A DNA stretch of 64,000 bases from [Mycobacterium] stephanolepidis. GTDB lineage: Bacteria; Actinomycetota; Actinomycetes; Mycobacteriales; Mycobacteriaceae. The notes under the pieces are model-generated. The model was not told the origin of the DNA. It saw only the letters and a program-made list of their open reading frames with translations, and made no database searches. The stretch covers positions 2,356,001-2,420,000 of the forward strand of contig NZ_AP018165.1 of assembly GCF_002356335.1 (NCBI RefSeq), read 5' to 3'. Positions within the stretch are counted from its first letter, which is position 1. The number at the start of each line of letters is the position of its first letter. The position numbers and the translations under genes were made by a program. This document shows, piece by piece, positions 53,514 to 62,530 of this stretch.

Positions 53514-54995
53514 CTAGGCCAACTGATAGGCCTCCAGCGGGAAAGACTCCTGCTCCTTGTACGCGCTGGCCGTGGATGTCGGACGCAGCAGCGCGGCCTC
53601 ACCGTGCTGGTTGAAGTAGTAGCTTCGTGCCGTTTGGCAGCTGCCGAGATAGAACACCGAATTGTTGAGGTTGCCGACCATGCGATTCAGGAACTCGGTG
53701 TTGGCCTCGTCGGTGACCTCGAAGGTTTCGGTGCCGGTGCGTGCCATCTCGCCGAAGAGCCGCTTGATATGCCGCATCTGGGACTCGATGGTGTCGAAGT
53801 AGGACAACCCGCTGTAGGAGTAGGGCCCGTTGAGCGTCAGCAGATTCGGGAACTTGGGCACCGCGATACCCTCGAATGCCTGGAAACGATTGTCTCGCCA
53901 GAACTTTCCGAGGTTGTAGTCCTCGCGGCCGACCACCTCGAACGCGGGAAAGGCTGATTCCCACAGATTGAAACCGGTGGCCAGGACCAGGGTGTCGATG
54001 ACTGTCTTGCGACCGTCTGCAGTGACGATGCCGTCGGGCTCGATCCGCTCGATCGATGCCGTCTCAAGGCTGACGTTCTTCTTGCTGAAGGCTCGGAAGT
54101 ATGTGTTCGAGAATGTCGGCCGCTTGCAGCCGAAGTCGTAATCGGGTGTCAGCTTGCGGCGCAGCTCGCGATCGCGCACCTGTGCGAACAGATGCGCCTT
54201 GGCGAGCATCGCGGCACCGTTGTTGGCCTGCCGGAACTGGCGGAAATGCAGCACTCCGCCCACCATGATCACCTCAAGGATTGCCGAACCCACCGTGCGA
54301 GCGATCTTTTGGGTACGTGGCACCTTCGCGAAAAGCTTCTTGATCACACCGGGGACCTTCGCGTCGGCCTTGGGCACTACCCAGATCGGCGTGCGTTGGT
54401 ACACGGTCAAGTGCTGCGCATCCTTGGCCAGCTCAGGGATGAGCTGAACGGCGGTGGCGCCGGTGCCGATCAGGCCGATCTTGTGCCCTGCGGCGCGATA
54501 ACTGTTGTCCCACTTGGTGGTGTGGATGACCTTGCCGGCGAAGGACTCGATACCGGCGATATCGGGCATCTTGGGCTGAGACAGGTAGCCGGTGGCCGTC
54601 AGTAGGTACTTGCCGGTGAGGGTCTCGCCCGACTCGGTGGCCACAACCCAGTGTTGTCCCTCTTCGTCCCAGCGTGCACCCGATACCGGGGTGTTGAAAC
54701 GCATGTACTTGCGCAGATCGTGCTTGTGGGCGACGTGGGCGGCGTATTGCTTGAGTTCGGAGCCCGGCGCGAACAACCGCGACCAGTAGGGATTCGGCTC
54801 GAAGGAGTACGAGTAGGTCGCCGAGGGGATGTCGACGGCCAGACCGGGGTAATGGTTGACGTGCCAGGTACCGCCCAAATCGTCCTCGCGATCCAGGATC
54901 GCGAGGTTGGTCAGGCCCAGCTCCTTGAGCTGGATCGCCGCGCCCATCCCGCCGAAGCCGGCTCCGACGATGACGGCGTCAAACTGCGTTGTCAT
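53514..54995 (-). CDS. Flavin-containing (Baeyer-Villiger-type) monooxygenase
   Basis: 493 residues. FAD-binding GAGFGGMG (residues 11-18), the GGTWHVNHYPGLAVDIPSATYSYSF segment, the BVMO signature FAGKVIHTTKWD, and NADPH-binding GTGATAVQLIPELA are all present. This is the class that includes EthA-like enzymes of mycobacteria; the substrate is unknown. A TAGCAT box six bases before the ATG predicts a leaderless transcript. Confidence 0.9.
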   Translation of the reverse strand: MTTQFDAVIVGAGFGGMGAAIQLKELGLTNLAILDREDDLGGTWHVNHYPGLAVDIPSATYSYSFEPNPYWSRLFAPGSELKQYAAHVAHKHDLRKYMRFNTPVSGARWDEEGQHWVVATESGETLTGKYLLTATGYLSQPKMPDIAGIESFAGKVIHTTKWDNSYRAAGHKIGLIGTGATAVQLIPELAKDAQHLTVYQRTPIWVVPKADAKVPGVIKKLFAKVPRTQKIARTVGSAILEVIMVGGVLHFRQFRQANNGAAMLAKAHLFAQVRDRELRRKLTPDYDFGCKRPTFSNTYFRAFSKKNVSLETASIERIEPDGIVTADGRKTVIDTLVLATGFNLWESAFPAFEVVGREDYNLGKFWRDNRFQAFEGIAVPKFPNLLTLNGPYSYSGLSYFDTIESQMRHIKRLFGEMARTGTETFEVTDEANTEFLNRMVGNLNNSVFYLGSCQTARSYYFNQHGEAALLRPTSTASAYKEQESFPLEAYQLA

Positions 54996-55001
54996 GTCCC
55001 A

Positions 55002-55007
55002 ATGCTA
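55002..55007 (-). promoter_or_regulatory. -10 box of leaderless monooxygenase gene
   Basis: TAGCAT on the minus strand followed by exactly 6 bases and the ATG at 54995. Confidence 0.5.
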
Positions 55008-55126
55008 GCCGCGACGCCTGGGAAATGGTCCGGCTGTCTAGATGTGCTCCACGCCATATGAAACGATGTGTACTTAGTGACACAGAGTGTCCTACAGTGG
55101 ACTCAGCGTGAGAGGAGCACCACAAC

Positions 55127-55493
55127 ATGATCACCGCATGCACAGTTCAAAGGGCCAGAATGCTCGTTCGGGTGGTGTCCTCGACCGGGCTCATCGCTGC
55201 GGCGGTGATTACGGCGGTAACCCTTACGGAATCTGCGCTTGCCACCGCAGGCCCAGCTGCCGTCGGTGGCGCCCAGGGGGTCATCGACATGCTGACCTCC
55301 GAGGGGTACCGCGTCATCGTCACGAAGATGGGCGGGCGGGACCGGGCGGGACGTCGAGGACTGCACGGTTCGCTCGATCCTGACGCAAACGCCGGTGCAG
55401 CACCAGCACACGAGCGATATCAGGCCGGCGCCCGCCCGCGATCAGGATGCCCCTGACTACAAGATCGCCTATGTCACGCTGAACTGCGCGTAA
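55127..55493 (+). pseudogene. Frameshifted small secreted protein gene
   Basis: The ATG at 55127 (GAGAGGAG upstream) opens a signal peptide and then GGAQGVIDMLTSEGYRVIVTKMGG. After a G-rich run (about 55329-55351) the reading moves to another frame: DVEDCTVRSILTQTPVQHQ to KIAYVTLNCA and a stop at 55493. Together they look like a known mycobacterial type of small secreted protein in which a GYxVxxxxxG segment leads to DCTV and ends VTLNC. The total is 3n+1 bases, so one extra G explains the shift. Without correction the product ends in an unrelated tail at 55456. Confidence 0.65.
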
Positions 55494-55511
55494 GCGAAGC
55501 ACGGTCGTGAC

Positions 55512-56156
55512 TCAGCCGAGAAAGATGGGAATTCTGTTCCCGTCGGCTCCCAATACGGCGGCCTGCGCAGCGGTTGGGGAGCGGCGCCCCGTTCCGATCA
55601 ACAGGGCATCGGTATCCGATAGTGCCGCAGGAATCTTGTACTCGGCGATCTGCTCCACCATCTGACGCGCGCGCGAGAGCCCGGCGGCCGGTGGATCTGC
55701 CACGTCGGGCAGATACGCGACAAGGTCGAGATGATGCAACGTCCATTCCAGTACGTAGGCATCCAGTTAATCGCCCACGGTGAGAACCTGTCCCTTGGTG
55801 GCGATGCACTGATCGCGATGGGCGAGGACCGCGGCGCGTCCCGCCGCGGCGCCCAGGTCATCCAGGTGAAAGGTGAGCAGGCCCGGTTCCCGGTAGGCAG
55901 CGGCCAGCCGGACGATCAACGCATCACGAGCGTCGTCACCGGCAGGGGGCGCACCGAGGACCTCCCAATAGATCAGCGCATCGCGCGTCGGTGGTTCCTC
56001 ACTAGGGGTTGCCAGGGTTATCAGCACGTCCTGGGCATCGATGATCAGATGACACACGAGCCAGCCCGCGCAGCCGGACGGTTGGGTAAATGCCTGGTCC
56101 GGCAGATCGGCGACAGCGGCACGCAGAGCCGCCCAGGTGTGGGTGAAGAGGTCCAC
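55512..56156 (-). pseudogene. DinB/mycothiol maleylpyruvate isomerase-like gene with in-frame TAA
   Basis: The frame starts at a GTG (56156) six bases after a TACTTT box and reads DLFTHTWAALRAAVADLPDQAFTQPSGCAGWLVCHLIIDAQDVL, typical of the MDMPI N-terminal helical bundle. At 55767-55769 (codon 130) a TAA interrupts GQVLTVGD-stop-LDAYVLEWTLHHLDL, where relatives commonly have Tyr (TAC/TAT). The remaining 85 codons stay in frame to the normal end. One substitution would explain the loss. The truncated product would lack the C-terminal half of the bundle. Confidence 0.7.
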
Positions 56157-56162
56157 CGCCGG

Positions 56163-56168
56163 AAAGTA
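56163..56168 (-). promoter_or_regulatory. -10 box of the broken isomerase-like gene
   Basis: TACTTT on the minus strand followed by exactly 6 bases and the GTG at 56156, still intact although the gene is interrupted. Confidence 0.45.
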
Positions 56169-56251
56169 GCAGCACGACAAGTGGTACGGAACTCCCGCGC
56201 CACCGCATCCGACCTCTAGTCTCAGAGATGTTCGAATTTGGGAGGCATTGA

Positions 56252-56737
56252 GTGAGGACGCAGCGCCACGACGACGTTGGGCTTGAGGACACGCTGCGCG
56301 CGATCGAGCGCGGTGTGCTTGAAGACGTCTGGATGAGCAGGCCGCGACGCTGGACCGTGCTAGTGGCGGCCATCGTCCTGGGCGTGGCCGCGGGAAGTCG
56401 CTGGTCAAACCTCGGGGCACAGGCCAGCCCGTCGCTGCATGTCGACGCCGTGGTGCCGGGGACGTCCATCATGTTTCTGGTGGCATGCGTTGTTTCGCTC
56501 GTAGCTCTGCGCCGGAGGCACTTCCGGTGGTGTTGCGCGGCGGCGTACACCGCGGCGCTGAGCGCGGTGACAAGTCTGGCCGCGCTGTGGTGGCATCAGA
56601 CGGCGGATGGGTCCGATCCGTTGATGTGGACGCTGCTCGCCGCGCTCGCCTCCGCCTCGTTGACGGTCACCTGGCTCGCGACGATCCTTACCCCGCTAGA
56701 GGATTCACAGCCCGATATGCGGTCCGGGAGCCACTAA
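56252..56737 (+). CDS. Small membrane protein of unknown function
   Basis: 161 residues from a GTG with GGGAGG 7 bases upstream. A soluble N-terminus (about 1-32, GLEDTLRAIERGVLEDVWMSRPRRW) is followed by four hydrophobic segments. I cannot name the family with confidence. Confidence 0.75.
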   Translation: MRTQRHDDVGLEDTLRAIERGVLEDVWMSRPRRWTVLVAAIVLGVAAGSRWSNLGAQASPSLHVDAVVPGTSIMFLVACVVSLVALRRRHFRWCCAAAYTAALSAVTSLAALWWHQTADGSDPLMWTLLAALASASLTVTWLATILTPLEDSQPDMRSGSH

Positions 56738-56806
56738 CCGTACGGCTGAAATCCCGCCGAGCGCAAAGGTTCCCACCAGCCATCCGGTAATGCACCGTGG
56801 TGTCAC

Positions 56807-58144
56807 GTGACTACCACCAGCGCGGCGCCTGCCGTCCACGCGGGTGGACCGACGCAGGGCGGCGGTCCCACGGCTCGCACCGTTGCGCTGAGCTGCATGG
56901 TCGGTACCACCATCGAGTGGTATGACTTCTACCTCTACGCGACGGCTGCGGCACTTGTCCTTAAGCCCTTGTTCTTCCCGACAGTCTCCTCGACGGCAGG
57001 CACGTTGGCCTCGTTCGCCACCTACGCGGCTGGGTTCGGTGCGCGCCCAGTGGGAGCCGTTATCGCCGGACACTTGGGAGACCGGCTCGGGCGCAAGGCT
57101 GTTCTCGTTGGGGCGCTGCTCCTCATGGGCATTGCCACCGCACTGATCGGCGCCCTGCCGACCTATGCCGAGGCCGGCGTCCTCGCACCGAGCGCACTGG
57201 CGACGCTGCGCGTGTTGCAAGGCCTTGCCGCCGGTGCGGAATGGGGCGGAGCCGCCCTGCTGTCGGTTGAACACGCCCCGCCCGGCCATCGAGGTCTGTT
57301 CGGCAGCTTCACCCAGTTGGGCTCGCCGGCGGGAATGCTCTTGGCTACCGGGGTATTCGGTCTCACTCGAATGCTCACCGGGCCGGACGTGTTTCTTGCT
57401 TGGGGCTGGCGCATCCCGTTCTTGAGCAGCGTCATCTTGGTGGCCGTCGGCCTGGCGATCAGATTGCGGCTGAGTGACTCGGCGGACTTCCGGCGGCTAC
57501 GTGAACGAGGCGAGCTGGCGCGACTGCCTATCGTGGAAGTCGTGCGCGCGCAGCCCCGTAATGTGCTGTTGACCACCGGCTTACGGCTGTCCCAGATCGC
57601 CTTGTTCGTACTGCTTACCACGTACTCGCTGACCTACCTGCAAGACGTGTTCGGTAAGGACAGCCAAGTCGGGTTGACTGCCGTGTTGATCGCTTCGGCG
57701 ATCGGCATCGTGAGTACGCCGGCGTGGTCCGCACTCTCGGACAGGATCGGCCGACGTCCGCTTTACCTGTTCGGGGCGGCGGCCGGACCGGTGGCATTGA
57801 CGCTGTTCTTCCTGGCCGCCGGAAGCGGGTCAACGGTCCTTGTGGTGCTCTCAATTATCTTCGGGATCAACATTGTTCACGACGCCATGTATGGTCCTCA
57901 GGCCGCGTGGTTCGCCGAGCTGTTCGACACCCGGGTCCGATACAGCGGGGCGTCTCTGGGCTATCAGATCGGTGCGGTGCTATCCGGTGGATTCGCCCCG
58001 CTGATCGCCGCGGCCCTGCTGGCTGTCAACCATGGCAACCCATGGCTCATCGTCGTCTACTACCTGGTGCTGGCCGCACTCACCTTCGCTTCCGCACATG
58101 CCGCCCGTGAGACCTATCGCGACAAGATCGGGGCCTCTCGATGA
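56807..58144 (+). CDS. MFS transporter, metabolite:H+ symporter (MHS/ShiA-like)
   Basis: 445 residues and about twelve membrane spans. The MHS family hallmark is MVGTTIEWYDFYLYATAAALVL in the first span, followed by GHLGDRLGRKAVL in the 2-3 loop and RVLQGLAAGAEWGGAALL. It would import an organic acid or similar metabolite. Its stop overlaps the NtaA-type gene's ATG by four bases, so uptake and oxidation of one compound are probably linked. Confidence 0.88.
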   Translation: MTTTSAAPAVHAGGPTQGGGPTARTVALSCMVGTTIEWYDFYLYATAAALVLKPLFFPTVSSTAGTLASFATYAAGFGARPVGAVIAGHLGDRLGRKAVLVGALLLMGIATALIGALPTYAEAGVLAPSALATLRVLQGLAAGAEWGGAALLSVEHAPPGHRGLFGSFTQLGSPAGMLLATGVFGLTRMLTGPDVFLAWGWRIPFLSSVILVAVGLAIRLRLSDSADFRRLRERGELARLPIVEVVRAQPRNVLLTTGLRLSQIALFVLLTTYSLTYLQDVFGKDSQVGLTAVLIASAIGIVSTPAWSALSDRIGRRPLYLFGAAAGPVALTLFFLAAGSGSTVLVVLSIIFGINIVHDAMYGPQAAWFAELFDTRVRYSGASLGYQIGAVLSGGFAPLIAAALLAVNHGNPWLIVVYYLVLAALTFASAHAARETYRDKIGASR

Positions 58145-59511
58145 GCCGGATCTACCTCAATGCCTTCGATATGGCATGTGTCGGCCATCAATCACCGGGC
58201 TTGTGGCGACATCCCGAGGATCAGGGACACCGATACCGGACCCTGAGCTATTGGACCGAACTCGCCCGGTCGCTTGAAACCGGCGGTTTTGACCTGTTGT
58301 TCCTCGCCGATGTGCTGGGTGCGTATGACGTGTACGGAGCTTCGCGCGATGCGGCTGTGCTCGATGCGGCGCAATTCCCGGTGAATGACCCGTCGTTGGC
58401 CGTATCGGCAATGGCGGCGGTGACAGAGACATTGGGATTCGGGATCACGTTCTCACTCACCTATGAGCAGCCGTATGCCTTGGCGCGTCGCCTCTCGACA
58501 CTTGATCACCTCACCGAGGGGCGAGTGGCATGGAACATTGTCACGTCCTATTTGGACAGTGCGGCAATAAATTTGGGTCTGGACTCCCAAATACCGCATG
58601 ACCGGCGCTACGACATCGCCGACGAGTACCTCCAGGTCTGTTACAAGCTCTGGGAAGGTTCATGGGAGGACGGCGCCGTGGTGCACGACAGGGCGCGGGG
58701 CGTCTTCACCGACCCGGCCAAGGTCCATGACATCGCACACCAGGGAAGGTATTTCACCGTTCCCGGGCCATTTCTGTGCGAACCCTCCCCACAGCGCACA
58801 CCGGTGCTGTTCCAGGCGGGTGCGTCGGCGAGGGGAGTTCGATTCGCGGCCGCTCATGCCGAAGCGGTGTTCGTATCGGGTCCGACTCCGCAGGTCGTGC
58901 GCGAACCGGTGCGGGCACTGCGCGAGGCCGCAGCGGCGTTCGGCCGTGACCCGCGATCCATCAAAGTCTTCACCATGGTGACGCCAATCGTCGCCGAGAC
59001 GCGGGATCTGGCGGTCGCCAAGCTGCATGAATATCGCCAATATGTCAGCCCCGCAGGTGCATTGGCACTATTTGGTGGCTGGACGGGTGTCGATCTGGCC
59101 GGGCTCGGGGCGGACGAGGCGCTGCGGCATGTCCAGACCGACGCCAACCGTTCCGCGCTCGCCTCGTTTACGAAGGATCCGAGCCGGACCTGGACGGTGG
59201 GTGAGCTGGCGCAGGAGATCGGGATAGGCGGACGTGGGCCGGTTCTCGTCGGTTCTGCCGCGGACATCGCTGACGAACTGGAACGCTGGGTCGATGACGC
59301 CGATGTCGACGGGTTCAACGTCGCGTACGTGACGACACCGGGAACCTTCGTCGATTTCGCCCGTTTCGTGGTGCCCGAGCTTCGCCGCCGTGGCCGGGTG
59401 CCACATGAGCGGGAAAGGCTCAGCCTGCGTGAGCATCTCGGTGGCCGCGGGCCCTATCTGTCTGACGGACATCCGGGCCGGTCGTATCGTCGAGCAGAGC
59501 TACCCGGCTGA
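58141..59511 (+). CDS. NtaA/SnaA/DszA-family FMN-dependent monooxygenase
   Basis: 456 residues. This is the large LLM subclass that uses reduced FMN from a separate reductase: RIYLNAFDMACVGHQSPGLWRHP, LSTLDHLTEGRVAWNIVTSYLDSAAINLGLD, and HAEAVFVSGPTPQVVREPVRALREAAAAFGRDPRSIKVFTMVTPIVA. Known members attack nitrilotriacetate, dibenzothiophene sulfone or similar compounds. The substrate here is unknown but is probably what the coupled MFS protein brings in. No flavin reductase gene is adjacent. Confidence 0.88.
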   Translation: MSRIYLNAFDMACVGHQSPGLWRHPEDQGHRYRTLSYWTELARSLETGGFDLLFLADVLGAYDVYGASRDAAVLDAAQFPVNDPSLAVSAMAAVTETLGFGITFSLTYEQPYALARRLSTLDHLTEGRVAWNIVTSYLDSAAINLGLDSQIPHDRRYDIADEYLQVCYKLWEGSWEDGAVVHDRARGVFTDPAKVHDIAHQGRYFTVPGPFLCEPSPQRTPVLFQAGASARGVRFAAAHAEAVFVSGPTPQVVREPVRALREAAAAFGRDPRSIKVFTMVTPIVAETRDLAVAKLHEYRQYVSPAGALALFGGWTGVDLAGLGADEALRHVQTDANRSALASFTKDPSRTWTVGELAQEIGIGGRGPVLVGSAADIADELERWVDDADVDGFNVAYVTTPGTFVDFARFVVPELRRRGRVPHERERLSLREHLGGRGPYLSDGHPGRSYRRAELPG

Positions 59512-59790
59512 CAAGGTGGAGTGATCTCCGAATCGATCACTAAGCGCCACAAGCAACTGGTCCAGTGCGGCCAACTCGGCGCGTTTGGCACCGACGAGCC
59601 GGTGCAGGCGCGAGAGGCTCGATGGCTTGCCGCTCTGTCTTCTGCGCTCCAGGGAAGCCACATGGTCGTCGAGTTCCCGCAGAGCCACCGCACGTAGCTC
59701 GCCGAGGACATCCTGGTAGTACTGCGCCTGACGCAGATCCGCGCTCCGACCCGGAAGGATCGGATCGACGATCTTGATCAGGCTGCTCAC
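59500..59790 (-). CDS. Small helical protein of unknown function
   Basis: 96 residues, almost entirely charged helix: QAQYYQDVLGELRAVALRELDDHVASLERRR and LHRLVGAKRAELAALDQLLVALSDRF. Probably a short coiled coil. No family recognised. It overlaps the 3' end of the monooxygenase gene by 12 bases tail to tail. It is followed upstream by a 164-base gap in which I see no other feature. Confidence 0.6.
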   Translation of the reverse strand: MSSLIKIVDPILPGRSADLRQAQYYQDVLGELRAVALRELDDHVASLERRRQSGKPSSLSRLHRLVGAKRAELAALDQLLVALSDRFGDHSTLSAG

Positions 59791-59954
59791 GGTTCACCGC
59801 CCATGTTGCCCTCCAGGTGTCGCTTTCATGCGCACACGCTAGGGCCGCACAATTTCCCAGACGCTGCCCCCAATTCACCGGGACATCTCAATCTGTTCAC
59901 ACTTCGCCGGCCGCCCACTGTGAGATGGGTACCAAACCACGCGCCGGGGGAAGG

Positions 59955-60791
59955 TCAGGCGGCGTCCGGCAACGAAGCAACCATGTGTTCCCACGCCTGG
60001 TGAAGCCGGGCCGTGATCGGGCCGGTTTGCGTGATGGTGGTGACGCACCGATGGCTATGGTCGTAGAGCTCGACCGACGATGTCAGGCCCTGGGTGCCGT
60101 GCGCATGTGTCACCCAGGACTCCGCGATGAACACCGGATCCATGGCGTATCGCGAGGCCCCGAAGATGACGGCTATATGTGCGCCCGCCTGTTCTACCAT
60201 TGCCGCGTGGCCGCGGTGCAGCTGCACGCAGCCGCCGCCGGGGACCGCGATCGTGAAAGGCATGTCCACGTCCACGATGTGAGCCAGCAGATGGGGGATG
60301 ACCTGCGAATCGATCTTGCGGGCGCCGGTGAATGGGAGCACCCGATAACGCCCGGGGGTGAGCGCGTCGAGGTGGGTGAGCTGATCGGTGTCATGCCAAT
60401 CGACGTCGGACCAATCGGTGACGGGGAACGCTTCGGGGGCCGCCGCCGGCGCCAGCTCTAGGGCGCTGATCGTCAGGCGATCCGAAAGCGGGGTCAGGTA
60501 GGCGCGGTGTGTGCCGGTCTCGGCGACCATCGTCAGTGCTCGTGGTGCCAGGAAGGCGTCGCGGACAAGCGCAGGGTTGAGCCGCAGAGCGATGTACTCG
60601 TCGTCGCAGCACAGTGCCTCACCGGGGAAGGCGGGTTCCAGGTACTCGCCGGTGTGGCTGATCAGAGCGGCATCGTTGGCGGTCACGGCCACCACCGTGC
60701 CAAGGGCGGGGAGTGCCTCGGCAATGGCATTGGGCCCCGCCACGATTCGTCGTGCAGGGCAGTGTTCGCAGCGCTGGCCGTCAGTACACAT
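59955..60791 (-). CDS. HemS/ChuX-like haem-utilisation domain protein
   Basis: 278 residues from the ATG at 60791; the open frame further upstream lies inside the diflavin gene. The N-terminus has a CxxC pair (QRCEHCPARR, Cys8 and Cys11). The repeated half-domain pattern ALGTVVAVTANDAALISHTGEYLEP and the C-terminal IAVIFGASRYAMDPVFIAESWVTHAHGTQGLTSSVELYD fit the HemS/ChuX/HutX haem-binding family (the WVxRxPTxDGxVTSLExFD region). It overlaps the diflavin reductase gene by 11 bases and is the last gene of the operon. Haem binding is inferred; a role as electron-transfer partner or cofactor carrier is possible. Confidence 0.62.
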   Translation of the reverse strand: MCTDGQRCEHCPARRIVAGPNAIAEALPALGTVVAVTANDAALISHTGEYLEPAFPGEALCCDDEYIALRLNPALVRDAFLAPRALTMVAETGTHRAYLTPLSDRLTISALELAPAAAPEAFPVTDWSDVDWHDTDQLTHLDALTPGRYRVLPFTGARKIDSQVIPHLLAHIVDVDMPFTIAVPGGGCVQLHRGHAAMVEQAGAHIAVIFGASRYAMDPVFIAESWVTHAHGTQGLTSSVELYDHSHRCVTTITQTGPITARLHQAWEHMVASLPDAA

Positions 60792-62523
60792 CGCGGACGT
60801 ACCGCTTTTCCCGCTTGAGGGTGTTGACGTATTCGGATGCCTCATCGGGGCTGAATCCGCCGTGCTCACCAACGATCTCGTGCAGTGCCTTGTCCACATC
60901 CTTGGCCATGCGCGTGGCATCGCCACACACATAGAAGTGCCCGCCATCTTGGAGCCATGCGAACAGATCCCGGCCGTGCTCACGCATCCGCGTCTGCACG
61001 TAGATCTTCTCTGCCTGATCACGCGAGAAGGCCAGATCGAGTCGGTCGAGAAGGCCGGAGGTGTGCCAGCCGTCGAGCTCGTGCTCGTAGATGTAGTCGT
61101 GTTCCCGATGCTGGTCACCGAAGAACAACCAGTTGCGGCCGCCGGCACCGCGCTGCTCACGTTCCTGCAGGAACGCCCGGAACGGCGCCACACCGGTGCC
61201 GGGGCCGACCATGATCATCGGCGCATCGTCATCACTCGGAACCCGGAAGGACTTGTTGGGCTGCAGGAAGATTCGGGCATTATTTCCACGGTCTGCCAAG
61301 AAGGTGGAACACACCCCGCCACGTTCACGGCCCAAGCTTTGGTACCGCACACCGGCGACGGTCAAGTGGATGCGCTCGGGGTGAGCCAGTGAGCTGGAAG
61401 AGATCGAGTAGGCGCGGTGCTGCAGCGGTTTGAGCAGCCCCATGAACTCCTCCAGGCTCAGCGCATCCCCGCCGATGCGCAGGATATCGAGAATGTCCTT
61501 GCCGTACAGCCAGGCATCCAGCACCTCCTTGACCCCGCCCCGCAGTGCATGCGAGAACTCCTCGCTCTCCGCGCGGCTTTCCACCTCGCTCAACAAGTCT
61601 CGCGATGGGGCACTGATCTCGTAGCGCGTGCCCAGCAGTTCGCCCAGTGGCTCGCCGTCGACCAGGGTCTCTGTAGAGACACGGAAATGATCCGCGATCG
61701 CCGCTACCAGTGTCGGATCGTTCTCTGCGATGACCGCGAGCGCGTCGCCCGCCTCGTAGGTGATCCCACTGTCCGCGAGCGCGAACTCGAAGTGCCGAAT
61801 CTCCTTGTCGGAGCCCGCACGTGAGAGCAGCCGGTTGACGCGTACCTCTGCGGGGAACGGATTCTTGCGCGTCCATCCGGAGCGCACCACGGTGCTCGGC
61901 GGGGGAGTTCCGGGGGTGCCGCTGGCCCCGGCCAGCGTGACCAGGCTCGCGACCGCGCCCTGGACCCATTCCGCGGCCTGCGCCTCATAGTCGATGTCGC
62001 AGTCCGCACGACCGACCACGCGACTCGCACCGAGTTGTTCAAGCCGGGTGTCGATGAGCTTGCCTGCTTGGCAGAAGCCGTCGTAACTGGTGTCGCCGAG
62101 GGCGAGCACACCGTAGGACACCCCTTCGAGACGGGGCGCCAGTGTTGAAGACAGTGCTTCCCAGAACAGTTCGGCGTTATCGGGCATCTCGCCCTCGCCG
62201 TAGGTGGAGGTGACGATAAGGACGTATTTCAGCCCGGCGAACTGATCGAGCGCTATCTCCTCGAGGCCGCTGACCGTCACGTCGAACCCCTGAGCCTTGG
62301 CCGCGGCCGCAGCGTCACCTGCCACGATCTCGGCATTGCCGGTCTGGGTGCCGTACAGGATGCGCAGTGGCGGGCGGGGAGCCGCCACGTCCGTGGAGGC
62401 CGCCGGTGGTGGCGCTGCCAGGTTCATGGCGAGACGGGAGTGCAGTCCCGCCAGGAAGCCGGAGAGCCAGGCGCGCTGGTCCTCGTTGAATGGGGCGTCT
62501 TCGGGAATGTAGGCGATCTTCAT
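60781..62523 (-). CDS. CysJ-like NADPH diflavin reductase (sulfite reductase flavoprotein type)
   Basis: 580 residues from the ATG at 62523. A short N-terminal helix is followed by a flavodoxin FMN domain (about 52-195, TQTGNAE at 59-65, STYGEGEMPDNAELFWEAL), then an FAD/NADPH ferredoxin-reductase-like domain: RAYSISSSSLAHP, GGVCSTFLADRG, MIMVGPGTGVAPFRAFLQER, FYVCGDATRMAKDVDKAL, ending KRYVRDVY. It carries electrons from NADPH through FAD to FMN. No cysI haemoprotein is present; the upstream gene is glutamate-synthase-like, which needs an electron donor. The C-terminal module closely resembles that of the nitrate reductase fusion at 13.7 kb. Confidence 0.9.
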   Translation of the reverse strand: MKIAYIPEDAPFNEDQRAWLSGFLAGLHSRLAMNLAAPPPAASTDVAAPRPPLRILYGTQTGNAEIVAGDAAAAAKAQGFDVTVSGLEEIALDQFAGLKYVLIVTSTYGEGEMPDNAELFWEALSSTLAPRLEGVSYGVLALGDTSYDGFCQAGKLIDTRLEQLGASRVVGRADCDIDYEAQAAEWVQGAVASLVTLAGASGTPGTPPPSTVVRSGWTRKNPFPAEVRVNRLLSRAGSDKEIRHFEFALADSGITYEAGDALAVIAENDPTLVAAIADHFRVSTETLVDGEPLGELLGTRYEISAPSRDLLSEVESRAESEEFSHALRGGVKEVLDAWLYGKDILDILRIGGDALSLEEFMGLLKPLQHRAYSISSSSLAHPERIHLTVAGVRYQSLGRERGGVCSTFLADRGNNARIFLQPNKSFRVPSDDDAPMIMVGPGTGVAPFRAFLQEREQRGAGGRNWLFFGDQHREHDYIYEHELDGWHTSGLLDRLDLAFSRDQAEKIYVQTRMREHGRDLFAWLQDGGHFYVCGDATRMAKDVDKALHEIVGEHGGFSPDEASEYVNTLKREKRYVRDVY

Positions 62524-62530
62524 GGCTTCT

